Positions 16,241 to 22,974 of a DNA stretch of 49,899 nucleotides are shown here, piece by piece. A program made the translations under genes and the position numbers. The stretch spans positions 1-49,899 of IMG/VR virus record IMGVR_UViG_3300035181_001149. One strand, 5' to 3'. The number at the start of each line of letters is the position of its first letter. Position 1 is the first letter of the stretch. The notes under the pieces are model-generated. The model worked only from the letters and a program-made list of their open reading frames with translations. It ran no database searches and was not told the DNA's origin. The stretch is from a virus.

Positions 16241-16463
16241 AAGGACTTTCCTGTTCAGGTATTAATTCTAATTCAGGGCGTAATGTATTTACGGACTGAA
16301 ATTTTCCTTTTATGCAATATCCGACACTACGACCACAAAGCACCTTTTTTATCTCTCTGCCAGTTCGAGAATTAAAACACTTTCCGTCCTTTGTCCACTT
16401 ATAGTTAGTGGCAAATCGGAGTTGATGTGTTAGTACGTAACTATTTGATATTGAGATATTCAT
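16236..16463 (-). CDS. 75-aa protein inside the inserted element (NUMOD/AP2-like small domain)
   Basis: Contains YKWTKDGKCFNSRTGREIKK and GYCIKGKFQSVNTLRPELE, the pattern of a small beta-domain found in Bacteroidetes phage and mobile-element proteins (a 'dGkvfn..TGreik' unit). Such domains often bind DNA next to homing nucleases. The stop lies in the left terminal repeat, so the gene travels with the element. It could aid recognition of the element ends or regulate the methyltransferase; both are guesses. Confidence 0.65.
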   Translation of the reverse strand: MNISISNSYVLTHQLRFATNYKWTKDGKCFNSRTGREIKKVLCGRSVGYCIKGKFQSVNTLRPELELIPEQESPF

Positions 16464-16476
16464 GCTTTAGTGTTTA

Positions 16477-16497
16477 TGCGACAAGCCCGTAGTTATG
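16477..16497 (-). other. attC-like half-site beyond the 3' end of the methyltransferase gene
   Basis: The plus-strand sequence TGCG..AAGCCC..GTTATG repeats, with gaps, the right arm (17613-17635) of the palindrome at 17563-17634: TGCG, AAGCCC and GTTATG are shared in the same order. I could not find a partner arm nearby, so it is at best a partial site. The surrounding 16464-16553 holds no gene. Confidence 0.4.
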
Positions 16498-16553
16498 TTC
16501 AATTTGTTTTGTTTAAAATTTAAAAGCCCACGCTCTCCTTAATTTTTTCAAAA

Positions 16554-17504
16554 TTATAAAAGGTTTTGTTCCGTTTCATCTATTCGCTTTTTCGCTTTGT
16601 TAAAGTATTTTTCGTCTTTCTCAATCCCAATAAAATTCCTATTCAGTTTCTTACAAGCAACTCCGCAAGTTCCACTTCCCATTGTATTGTCAAGCACCGT
16701 TTCATTTTCGTTTGAGTATGTGCTGACAATAAATTCCATCAACGGTAATGGCTTTTGTGTCGGGTACAGTCCATTTTCTCTATCGTATCTCAAAATGCTT
16801 TTCGGATAACCTGTTTTTGTTTGCTTGTAGTTATCTCTTTTGCTTTCACTTGATAAATGCCCTAAACTTCCTGCCTTACCTTTATTTGAGCAAATAATAT
16901 CAGTATCATTCAAATCCAAATTGTATGTAATCCTTTTTACTTTGCTCAAAATTTCTTCATATTTATTTTCAATTCCAAATAGGTTGCAAATTTTATTCCA
17001 TTGCTCTGCTGTCGGTAATTGTGAGCCATTCAGTTTGTTCGTTACCCAACCTGTCATTCCTCCTGTTCTTGATAGTTCCAATTTTGACACATCAATTTTT
17101 TTCAAGTTCAGTCGCTTCATATTTTCAATCATAATATCAGCAAATTCCATATCGGGAGTTTCATTACAAAACACAGATATAGTTTCGTGTATCTTCAATG
17201 GTTGGTAGTTCACTAATTGAAAGTTCCCTGCATTGTTCTTCTCCCAAATCCAATCGTATTTATACCAACCCAAATTACTTGTCCGTAGCAATGATGAAAA
17301 CGGTTCACTACCAAATAATACAATCACTCCCTTGTCCTTTATTATTCGTTTGTATTGCTCCCAAAGTTTGTCAAATGGAATTATCGTGTCCCAAGCACAA
17401 GCAGTCGTTCCGTAAGGCAAATCACAGCATATAAAGTCAATACTCTTTTCGGGTATCTCATTCATCAATTCCAAAGTATCACCTAAATATAAATCCTGTT
17501 TCAT
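16554..17504 (-). CDS. Beta-class DNA (N4-cytosine or N6-adenine) methyltransferase
   Basis: 316 residues. Catalytic motif IV is DLPYG at 28-32 and the AdoMet-binding motif I is DNTMGSGT at 272-279 near the C-terminus, with GLYPTQKPLPLMEFI between; this order defines the beta class. A variable middle (about 120-235) would hold the target-recognition part, larger than in the second methyltransferase at 29865-30701. No cognate restriction gene lies nearby, so it is a solitary methylase, likely protecting the element or phage DNA from restriction. It is inside the 16214-17667 element and is less AT-rich than its neighbours. Confidence 0.92.
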   Translation of the reverse strand: MKQDLYLGDTLELMNEIPEKSIDFICCDLPYGTTACAWDTIIPFDKLWEQYKRIIKDKGVIVLFGSEPFSSLLRTSNLGWYKYDWIWEKNNAGNFQLVNYQPLKIHETISVFCNETPDMEFADIMIENMKRLNLKKIDVSKLELSRTGGMTGWVTNKLNGSQLPTAEQWNKICNLFGIENKYEEILSKVKRITYNLDLNDTDIICSNKGKAGSLGHLSSESKRDNYKQTKTGYPKSILRYDRENGLYPTQKPLPLMEFIVSTYSNENETVLDNTMGSGTCGVACKKLNRNFIGIEKDEKYFNKAKKRIDETEQNLL

Positions 17505-17562
17505 AATTCTAAAATAAAATCCAACGCACCCCTCTCAAAAACCTTTTTTAAAAAACCTAAAT

Positions 17563-17634
17563 ATAACATGGGCTTTAACGCAATTTTCCCTCCCACAAGG
17601 CAACAGCACAACTGCGTAAAGCCCTGTCCGTTAT
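17563..17634 (-). other. attC-like imperfect palindrome upstream of the methyltransferase
   Basis: Arms 17563-17582 and 17613-17634 pair as ATAAC..GGGCTTT.ACGCA against its complement with a few unpaired bases on one side, and GTTATG at the right end. Length about 72 bases with bulged arms is the shape of an integron attC site. In the gene's direction the order is attC-like, methyltransferase, half-site, as in a gene cassette. Could also be an ordinary structured spacer. Confidence 0.42.
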
Positions 17635-17640
17635 GTCTCA

Positions 17641-17667
17641 TTTAGGGTGAATAAGTATATAGTTACC
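17641..17667 (-). repeat. Right 27-bp terminal inverted repeat
   Basis: Exact reverse complement of 16214-16240. It abuts the stop codon of the gene 17668-17997. Confidence 0.9.
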
Positions 17668-17675
17668 TTATTTTT
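17668..17675. repeat. 8-bp direct repeat, right flank of inserted element
   Basis: TTATTTTT, same as 16206-16213. It includes the stop codon of the leftward gene 17668-17997, so insertion left that gene complete. Confidence 0.6.
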
Positions 17676-17997
17676 TTTGTTCCTTAAAATACCTATCCCA
17701 TTGTTCGTGTGTCTTTGTTTTGAATAACTCTAAATCTTTATTTATAAACTCAATTCTTGTTGGCTTACTTACATTTTTTCTAACATCATACATTTGACAA
17801 AACCAATCCGTAAAACCTACAACATCAAATTCTTCTACTTCTTCAATAGATACTTCGTTAAGCTCTGATAACCTTTGATTAATTAGTTTTTTTAGTTTAG
17901 CAGGTATCTTCCAATGATTAAATGCGGTAAGTGTATCCCTTAACTCATCTAATAATTCCTGTGCCTGTATTTTTAATTTATCTTCGCTGTTGTTCAT
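17668..17997 (-). CDS. Unknown 109-aa protein
   Basis: Helical and charged; ends HEQWDRYFKEQKK. Overlaps the preceding gene by four bases (ATGA), so translationally coupled. Its stop is the insertion point of the methyltransferase element. Function unknown. Confidence 0.72.
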   Translation of the reverse strand: MNNSEDKLKIQAQELLDELRDTLTAFNHWKIPAKLKKLINQRLSELNEVSIEEVEEFDVVGFTDWFCQMYDVRKNVSKPTRIEFINKDLELFKTKTHEQWDRYFKEQKK

Positions 17998-18389
17998 GTT
18001 CTTGAAACTTCCTTATGGCTTACATCAAGTAAATCTAAATAGTTTACATGTGGATTAAAAAGTATTTTACCATCTACCTTGAATGATTCCATTATCTCAT
18101 GCTCTACACACATCTTGAATGCTCCATAACACGTTTTGATTACTTCGTCATCAGTCATAAACTCAGACAAGTACCATTTTCTGCCATGCCATTCTTTTTC
18201 TTCTGAGGTATGTTCTAATTCAGTACCAACCTCTTTTGTACATACAGCAGAGTAAGTCAACTGTAAAAATATTCTACCGTCTTTAGGGTGTAGGTTATCA
18301 CGTTCTACGCGAATATTAAATTGTTTACCAAATAGGTTACAACTTACACGAGCGCATAATGCTTTTACTTTTTCAATTTGTGAATCCAT
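17994..18389 (-). CDS. Conserved phage protein, 131 aa
   Basis: The core WHGRKWYLSEFMTDDEVIKT followed by GAFKMCVEHEIMESFKVDGK and FNPHVNY is a strongly conserved pattern that I associate with phages of Bacteroidetes. Role unknown. Coupled to the gene downstream by ATGA. Confidence 0.78.
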   Translation of the reverse strand: MDSQIEKVKALCARVSCNLFGKQFNIRVERDNLHPKDGRIFLQLTYSAVCTKEVGTELEHTSEEKEWHGRKWYLSEFMTDDEVIKTCYGAFKMCVEHEIMESFKVDGKILFNPHVNYLDLLDVSHKEVSRT

Positions 18390-18392
18390 TTT

Positions 18393-19136
18393 TTATTTAT
18401 TTAATAATTCAATTCCTTCATTTATTTTTTGAAGTGTTTTATCGGCTGATTCTTTTAAATTAATCAAATCTTGTTTTAATTTATCAGCACCTCCGCTTTC
18501 AATAAGTTTAATTATTTCACCTATTTTTTTTGGTTCACGATTTATGTGCCAACTATTCAAATCAATACCTGAAGATTCTTCAATAGATTTAACCAACTCT
18601 TTATGTTCTTTTACTTGGTTTTGAAGGTGAGTAATCAACCTTTGATTTTCATCTAACCCTTTTCTTCTTGCTTCCTCTATTTTATCTTCAATAGCTGAGA
18701 TATGTACAAATTGTTCTTTACTTGATGCTCTCTTTAACATAGCACACATGAAACCCTTACTTACTGGTTTAGGCTCTAATAGGGGTGCTTGTTTTTTTAT
18801 ATACACTCTTTCCCCCTTTATATTCATCCACCCCCATGCAACAGGTATTTCTTCTATTTTAGCTATACTTTCGTCGGTGGTTAATAACCAAAAGTAATCG
18901 CAGTATTGAAATATGTTTTCTGCTTTTTTTGGATTCTTCAATTCATTAAGCCAATCACCCCTGAAACTTTTTAATTCTATTCCATTTATAGCAAGACCTC
19001 TACTTGGATAAAGATTAACTGCAATATAATCAGCAGAGCGAGAACGACTAAATCCTGCTGCATCACTAACCTCCTTCATTAAAGAGTATTCGTTTTCAGG
19101 AAATTTTCTTCTTAATATTGAATAAACATCTTTCAT
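18393..19136 (-). CDS. PD-(D/E)XK nuclease-like (MmcB-type) protein with coiled-coil tail
   Basis: 247 residues. The N-terminal third shows RSRSADYIAVNLYPSRG and INGIELKSFRGDWLNEL: Asp36, Glu54 and Lys56 fit the D-ExK core of restriction-like folds such as the MmcB family. After QYCDYFWLLTTDE the C-terminal half is charged and helical, probably coiled coil. May be a DNA-repair or DNA-processing nuclease. Not a restriction partner for the nearby methylase as far as can be seen, because that methylase belongs to the inserted element. Confidence 0.72.
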   Translation of the reverse strand: MKDVYSILRRKFPENEYSLMKEVSDAAGFSRSRSADYIAVNLYPSRGLAINGIELKSFRGDWLNELKNPKKAENIFQYCDYFWLLTTDESIAKIEEIPVAWGWMNIKGERVYIKKQAPLLEPKPVSKGFMCAMLKRASSKEQFVHISAIEDKIEEARRKGLDENQRLITHLQNQVKEHKELVKSIEESSGIDLNSWHINREPKKIGEIIKLIESGGADKLKQDLINLKESADKTLQKINEGIELLNK

Positions 19137-19138
19137 AA

Positions 19139-19468
19139 TTAAATACCATTATTAGTGTTAACAATTTTTACTCTCTTACGTTTTGTTTCCCAATCATGTT
19201 CATGTATTATTTTAGCTGATTCATAAATCCTACTATTTTTATTTGCACAAACATACATTCTGCAATGTGGCTTCGTTGTATTGTGAGTGGATACTGCCAT
19301 TACTGGAAAATCTTTAGTCTCCTCCATTACAGCAACATGGTACATGTAATATTTTCTTTTGCCTCTGTTAAAATGGTACACTTTTAATAAATCCCCAACA
19401 AGAATTTGTTTTCCTGTTTGGTCGTAATATGTGTTGTCTTTTAAAATATCTAATTGTTCTTGTGTCAT
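19139..19468 (-). CDS. Unknown 109-aa protein with SH3-like start
   Basis: YYDQTGKQILVGDLLKVYHF is a 'd..Gk.i..GD.v' unit like that of YopX-type proteins. The C-terminal half is basic. Starts 12 bases after the next gene's stop. Function unknown. Confidence 0.7.
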   Translation of the reverse strand: MTQEQLDILKDNTYYDQTGKQILVGDLLKVYHFNRGKRKYYMYHVAVMEETKDFPVMAVSTHNTTKPHCRMYVCANKNSRIYESAKIIHEHDWETKRKRVKIVNTNNGI

Positions 19469-19480
19469 ATTTATTTTAAA

Positions 19481-19819
19481 TTAATCTTCTTCGTTATCAT
19501 TTTCCATTGTACTCGCTATAACATCAGGTTCATCATTTTCTTCCATCCATTGCTTGAAAGTTTTAGTTTTCCAGTTATCTTCAACACTATTAGCATCAAA
19601 ATCATTATTTGTAACAGTCATTTTACCCCAATGTTCTTTAGGTAATTCTTTTATTTCTTCATCCCCATCAAAATCTTCTAATGTGAATATTACCACCGAA
19701 CAATAAATTTGTATAGCCTGAATAATTGTATTTGCTGCAATCCATGATTTTTCACCTGTTGAAGTCCAAGTCAGTTCAAATATTTTTAGATTACTATTTA
19801 TTCTTTTTATTAATTCCAT
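19481..19819 (-). CDS. Conserved phage protein, 112 aa
   Basis: Pattern W.stGEKSWIAANTIIQAI, then LEDFDGDEEIKELPKEHW, then KTFKQWMEENDEPDVIASTM is a family I associate with Bacteroidetes phages. Acidic C-terminus. Role unknown. Confidence 0.72.
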   Translation of the reverse strand: MELIKRINSNLKIFELTWTSTGEKSWIAANTIIQAIQIYCSVVIFTLEDFDGDEEIKELPKEHWGKMTVTNNDFDANSVEDNWKTKTFKQWMEENDEPDVIASTMENDNEED

Positions 19820-19820
19820 A

Positions 19821-20291
19821 TTATTGTTTTTTTTCTTCGGCAGGAATACGTTTACTTAATTCTTCGCGATACATGACAGCTAATGGGTAGTCTTCACGAT
19901 TAGCGGCATTATTCATTAGGAACTTTAAATCTTCTGTTGAAATATCTTTTAAGAAGTTTGGGTCTTCATTAATCATTTCTTCTGTAATAGTATCTTCATT
20001 GTTTTTTAACCTGTGCCAACGACCTATAAAATTATGAAAAATATACGCTACCATAGCACTACACATAAATGGTAATACAAACTGGTGATACCAATTATAT
20101 CTATCAATTACAATAGAACAAATAACATTTATGCCAAATACCAAAATAAAAATCTTGTCAATTTTAATTTCACGTTTACGGTCGTAATGCCTTTTTTTAG
20201 CAAGTCTTTCAATAGTTAAATTTTGAAGCTCTATAATATTACAAAGGGCATCTCTTTCCAATAAGTTTAAGTTTTCTTTATTGTTGCTCAT
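19821..20291 (-). CDS. Membrane protein with C-terminal UVR-like helix
   Basis: 156 residues. Two membrane helices around residues 47-85, then a cytoplasmic part ending MNNAANREDYPLAVMYREEL, which matches the UVR motif (helical hairpin known from UvrB, UvrC and ClpC that binds partner proteins). Overlaps the next gene's end by 14 bases. Confidence 0.68.
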   Translation of the reverse strand: MSNNKENLNLLERDALCNIIELQNLTIERLAKKRHYDRKREIKIDKIFILVFGINVICSIVIDRYNWYHQFVLPFMCSAMVAYIFHNFIGRWHRLKNNEDTITEEMINEDPNFLKDISTEDLKFLMNNAANREDYPLAVMYREELSKRIPAEEKKQ

Positions 20292-20508
20292 CTATTCCTT
20301 CTTTTAATTTTTTTATTTCATTTTCAATAATATAATCATGTCCCTTGTACATTTCACATCCCAAAAGTATTTCGTATGCCTCAATCATTGTAATGTTTAA
20401 TTCATCCCTCAGTATTTTAGCGGAGTTATATGGGTCTTTATTACAAATATAATTAGCCCCCTCCGATAGTAATACTTGAACTATCCTATGATTTGTTGTT
20501 TGTACCAT
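20278..20508 (-). CDS. Unknown 76-aa protein
   Basis: Helical, with ANYICNKDPYNSAKILRDEL and MIEAYEILLGCEMYKG. Resembles small helical phage proteins with a ribosomal L7/L12-like or UBA-like look, but no firm match. Overlaps both neighbours. Confidence 0.65.
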   Translation of the reverse strand: MVQTTNHRIVQVLLSEGANYICNKDPYNSAKILRDELNITMIEAYEILLGCEMYKGHDYIIENEIKKLKEGIDEQQ

Positions 20509-20845
20509 TTTTTTTATCCTTTGCCTTTATACTTCTAAAAATTAAATTTGTTGATTCCCTTTTTAATGAATCGCTTTTAAAAACCATTCCAAAAATAACA
20601 CCAAACATACCTGATATAGCCATATCTAAATCAACTTGAAGTGCATCAAAAAACTCTGCGTAGTTCATATTGTCGTACTCAGTTTCTTTATTGAATGATT
20701 TTACTTCCGCATCAGTTATTTTAAATTTTAGTTTATAGGTATCATACATTCTTTTAGCGGTATCTTTTTCACCATCAATACCTCTATCAGCAAGTGCCTT
20801 TAGTTTCTTAGCTTTCCCTAATATCTTTTCCCGTTCCTGTGTCAA
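20486..20845 (-). CDS. DUF2786-like N-terminal domain protein, short
   Basis: 119 residues. N-terminal GKAKKLKALADRGIDGEK parallels that of 12137-12811 (KLKELKDRGVGGEK), so the two genes share a DUF2786-like first unit but differ afterwards. The C-terminal half is weakly hydrophobic (MFGVIFGMVF). Function unknown. Confidence 0.7.
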   Translation of the reverse strand: MTQEREKILGKAKKLKALADRGIDGEKDTAKRMYDTYKLKFKITDAEVKSFNKETEYDNMNYAEFFDALQVDLDMAISGMFGVIFGMVFKSDSLKRESTNLIFRSIKAKDKKNGTNNKS

Positions 20846-21229
20846 TCAATAATATTTTTTTAAACGCTTCAAAACATCTTCTGATGTATGTCCGTCATAA
20901 GCAGGAACTCTATCTACTGTTTTAGCGAAACCGCATTCATCCCAAAGATTCATTGGAAGCCTGTAAGATATTTGTTTACCCTTAATGGCATCAATACCAA
21001 TTATAAAATATTTATCCCCGCAAAATTGATTTTTGAAATCAAATCTCGTTTTATATATTTGTTTTTCAGCTATTGTATCCATAAGTCTTTTCATAAAAGA
21101 AATGAAAAGCCAATCCCTGTGGTTGTATAATTCTGAAAAAGTGTTATTACCATCCGATATTAATCCTGTATCAATATCATTGGTTAATATTTGCTTGTTG
21201 ATGAAATCAACTGAAAATTGTTTTGACAT
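20846..21229 (-). CDS. Unknown 127-aa protein, first gene of the leftward run
   Basis: I start it at ATG 21229 (MSKQFSVDFINKQILTND), because longer reading to 21406 would cross the promoter at 21256-21293 and overlap the divergent gene. Soluble, mixed fold, ends EDVLKRLKKYY. No family recognised. Confidence 0.65.
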   Translation of the reverse strand: MSKQFSVDFINKQILTNDIDTGLISDGNNTFSELYNHRDWLFISFMKRLMDTIAEKQIYKTRFDFKNQFCGDKYFIIGIDAIKGKQISYRLPMNLWDECGFAKTVDRVPAYDGHTSEDVLKRLKKYY

Positions 21230-21255
21230 ATTCAAAAAATTAAAAAAATCCCACT

Positions 21256-21293
21256 TGACCGACACGAAGATATAAATTAAAATTAACATCAAA
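21256..21293 (-). promoter_or_regulatory. Leftward promoter at the divergent junction
   Basis: Minus strand: TTTG (21290-21293), 17 bases, TATCTTCG (21265-21272, one change from TAnnTTTG), then CGGTCA (21256-21261) 3 bases on. It precedes ATG 21229 and heads the leftward run. Confidence 0.5.
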
Positions 21294-21391
21294 TAACGAA
21301 ATCTTATATTTTTATTAACACCGTTTTTTAGTAGTATTTTTAGGCTTTCAAACATACGTTGCATTATAAGTACAGAAACTAAAAAAACACC

Positions 21392-22012
21392 ATGACAAGA
21401 AATCAAAAAATAGGGTTGTTTGTTGCAGGTTTAACGGCAGCTACAATAATTACAGTTGTTGTAATTAAAAAAAGAAAAAAGAAATCAGCAGAAAGATTAC
21501 AACCCACATTTGACAAGGTTTCTAAGGATATTAAACAAATAGTAAAGGATGCTAAAATATCCACTTTTGATGGTGGAGATGGGTATTCTGAGGATAGTGT
21601 TGATTTATCTTTTAATGAACTTGAAATGTTTATGGATAAAGAAGGTGAGTTAAAGCATAACGGACTTGAATTTCTTAGAAAAGGGGTTAAAAGTATTAGA
21701 GATGAGGTTAATCAAAATGTTGTGAATCCTATTGAAAAAACGATACTAAGAACTGAAAGTGATGATAATTTCGATATTGATGAAAACAAAAACTATGAGG
21801 GTACATACCCATTGAATTTAAAAGGTTTAAATTATGTTGTTAATCTTAAAAAATCACAGATACCAACACTTAAAGGTTATTACGCTTATGTTACTTTAGA
21901 TGGTAATACAATACATTCCGTACAGGGTGTTGTGCAAAACCCTAAACAAGCTATTGATGGATTAATGCCTTTTGTCTTAAAACATTGCATGAGTCAAAAT
22001 AAAGCCGCATAA
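21392..22012 (+). CDS. Membrane-anchored protein, 206 aa, first rightward gene
   Basis: N-terminal membrane helix (GLFVAGLTAATIITVVVIKK), basic stop-transfer KKRKKKS, then a charged soluble part ending in a compact beta domain (LNYVVNLKKSQIPTLKGYYA...GNTIHSVQGVVQN). Leader AACTAAAAAAACACC-ATG. Its stop overlaps the start of the lipoprotein gene (TAATG), so the two are coupled and may form a complex. Confidence 0.75.
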   Translation: MTRNQKIGLFVAGLTAATIITVVVIKKRKKKSAERLQPTFDKVSKDIKQIVKDAKISTFDGGDGYSEDSVDLSFNELEMFMDKEGELKHNGLEFLRKGVKSIRDEVNQNVVNPIEKTILRTESDDNFDIDENKNYEGTYPLNLKGLNYVVNLKKSQIPTLKGYYAYVTLDGNTIHSVQGVVQNPKQAIDGLMPFVLKHCMSQNKAA

Positions 22013-22974
22013 TGCTAAAAAGAATTTACATATTTTTTGTTTGTTTGTTACTTAGTTACTGCACTACTGTAAGTAATAAATCATTATCTAAAAAAGGTTC
22101 TAAACACATCAGTAGCGTCGAAAGTACCAATCAAAATAATGCGATATGTGATTCAAGCTACGTAGTAACAGATTCAAGCAATGTTTATAAAACAGATAGT
22201 AACGGAGATGCAGGTGATTTATATTCAATGATTGATGTAAAATCCCCTGATGATAAGGGTGGTTTAGGTTTTGGTTCGGGTACTGGTATGCTTGAACTAA
22301 AAGAAGAACAGACAACACAAGAGGTACAAATTACCGAATCACAGCAACAACAAGAAGGTAGGCAGATTACTACTACTACAAACAAAAATGTTCAGATAAT
22401 TCATGTGAAAAACAATAAGATAGTTAAGGAAAATACTAATTTATCCGAAGGTAGAATAGTTTATAAAATTCCTGATAAGATGAAAATATGGACTACCTAT
22501 CAAGTGTTTGTAAGAATATCAAAATCAAAGGCGGTTGTTGGTATGTATGATAGTTTGAAAGGTGTTGTTAAAACAACGGAGATACCTGTTACAGAGACAA
22601 TGGAAGTTAAACTTATAGATTTATCACCACAGGAATTAAAATCATTTGATATAGTTAAAATTGATAACTCAGAACAAATGGTTGATAGTTTAGGTTACAC
22701 AGAATGGAGATGGTCTGTAACACCTGTAAGGATTGGTAATTCGAGTATAGAGGTTGTTATTTCTGTTATAAGAGATAATAATAAAAAAGATATTGTTTAT
22801 GAAGATATTATTGTGGTTGAAAAAGATATTCCAACTCAGTTATGGTTACTTTTTAAAGAATACTGGCATTATTTATTGTCATCTGTTATAATTCCATTAA
22901 TTGTTTGGTGGTATAACAAAAGAAAAAAAAGTAAAAAAGTTTACAATAACGTTAAAAATAAAGATAATGTCTAA
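22012..22974 (+). CDS. Lipoprotein with C-terminal membrane anchor, 320 aa
   Basis: Signal peptide with lipobox LLSYC at 13-17, so a lipid-anchored N-terminus at Cys17. A Ser/Asn/Gln-rich linker leads to a beta domain (RIVYKIPDKMKIWTTYQVFVRISKSK ... YTEWRWSVTPVRIGNS, shown in part) and then a membrane helix (YLLSSVIIPLIVWWY) and basic tail. Similar beta domains occur in Bacteroidetes membrane proteins of unknown role. May be a host-surface or superinfection-exclusion protein; inference only. Confidence 0.75.
   Translation: MLKRIYIFFVCLLLSYCTTVSNKSLSKKGSKHISSVESTNQNNAICDSSYVVTDSSNVYKTDSNGDAGDLYSMIDVKSPDDKGGLGFGSGTGMLELKEEQTTQEVQITESQQQQEGRQITTTTNKNVQIIHVKNNKIVKENTNLSEGRIVYKIPDKMKIWTTYQVFVRISKSKAVVGMYDSLKGVVKTTEIPVTETMEVKLIDLSPQELKSFDIVKIDNSEQMVDSLGYTEWRWSVTPVRIGNSSIEVVISVIRDNNKKDIVYEDIIVVEKDIPTQLWLLFKEYWHYLLSSVIIPLIVWWYNKRKKSKKVYNNVKNKDNV

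Larger units (their letters stand above)
16214..17667. mobile_element. Transposase-less insertion element carrying a DNA methyltransferase
   Basis: 1,454 bp bounded by perfect 27-bp inverted repeats (16214-16240 and 17641-17667) and flanked by the 8-bp direct repeat TTATTTTT. Inside are a beta-class DNA methyltransferase, a 75-aa protein and an attC-like palindrome; codon use and composition are less AT-rich than outside. Removing the element and one direct repeat joins the stop of 17668-17997 to the leader of 14961-16175 with about 30 bases between them, exactly the spacing usual in this genome. No transposase is encoded, so it would need one in trans. Ends starting GG with an 8-bp duplication and passenger methyltransferases recall the IS1595 family; that assignment is inference. 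Confidence 0.78.

Noticed and set aside
16214-17667. Invertible phase-variation switch bounded by the 27-bp repeats
   Set aside because: No invertase gene is nearby, and the flanking 8-bp direct repeat and the clean empty-site reconstruction fit insertion better than inversion.
16554-19136. Restriction-modification pair formed by the methyltransferase and the PD-(D/E)XK-like protein
   Set aside because: The methyltransferase sits inside an inserted element while the nuclease-like gene belongs to the phage run, so they are not an inherited pair.
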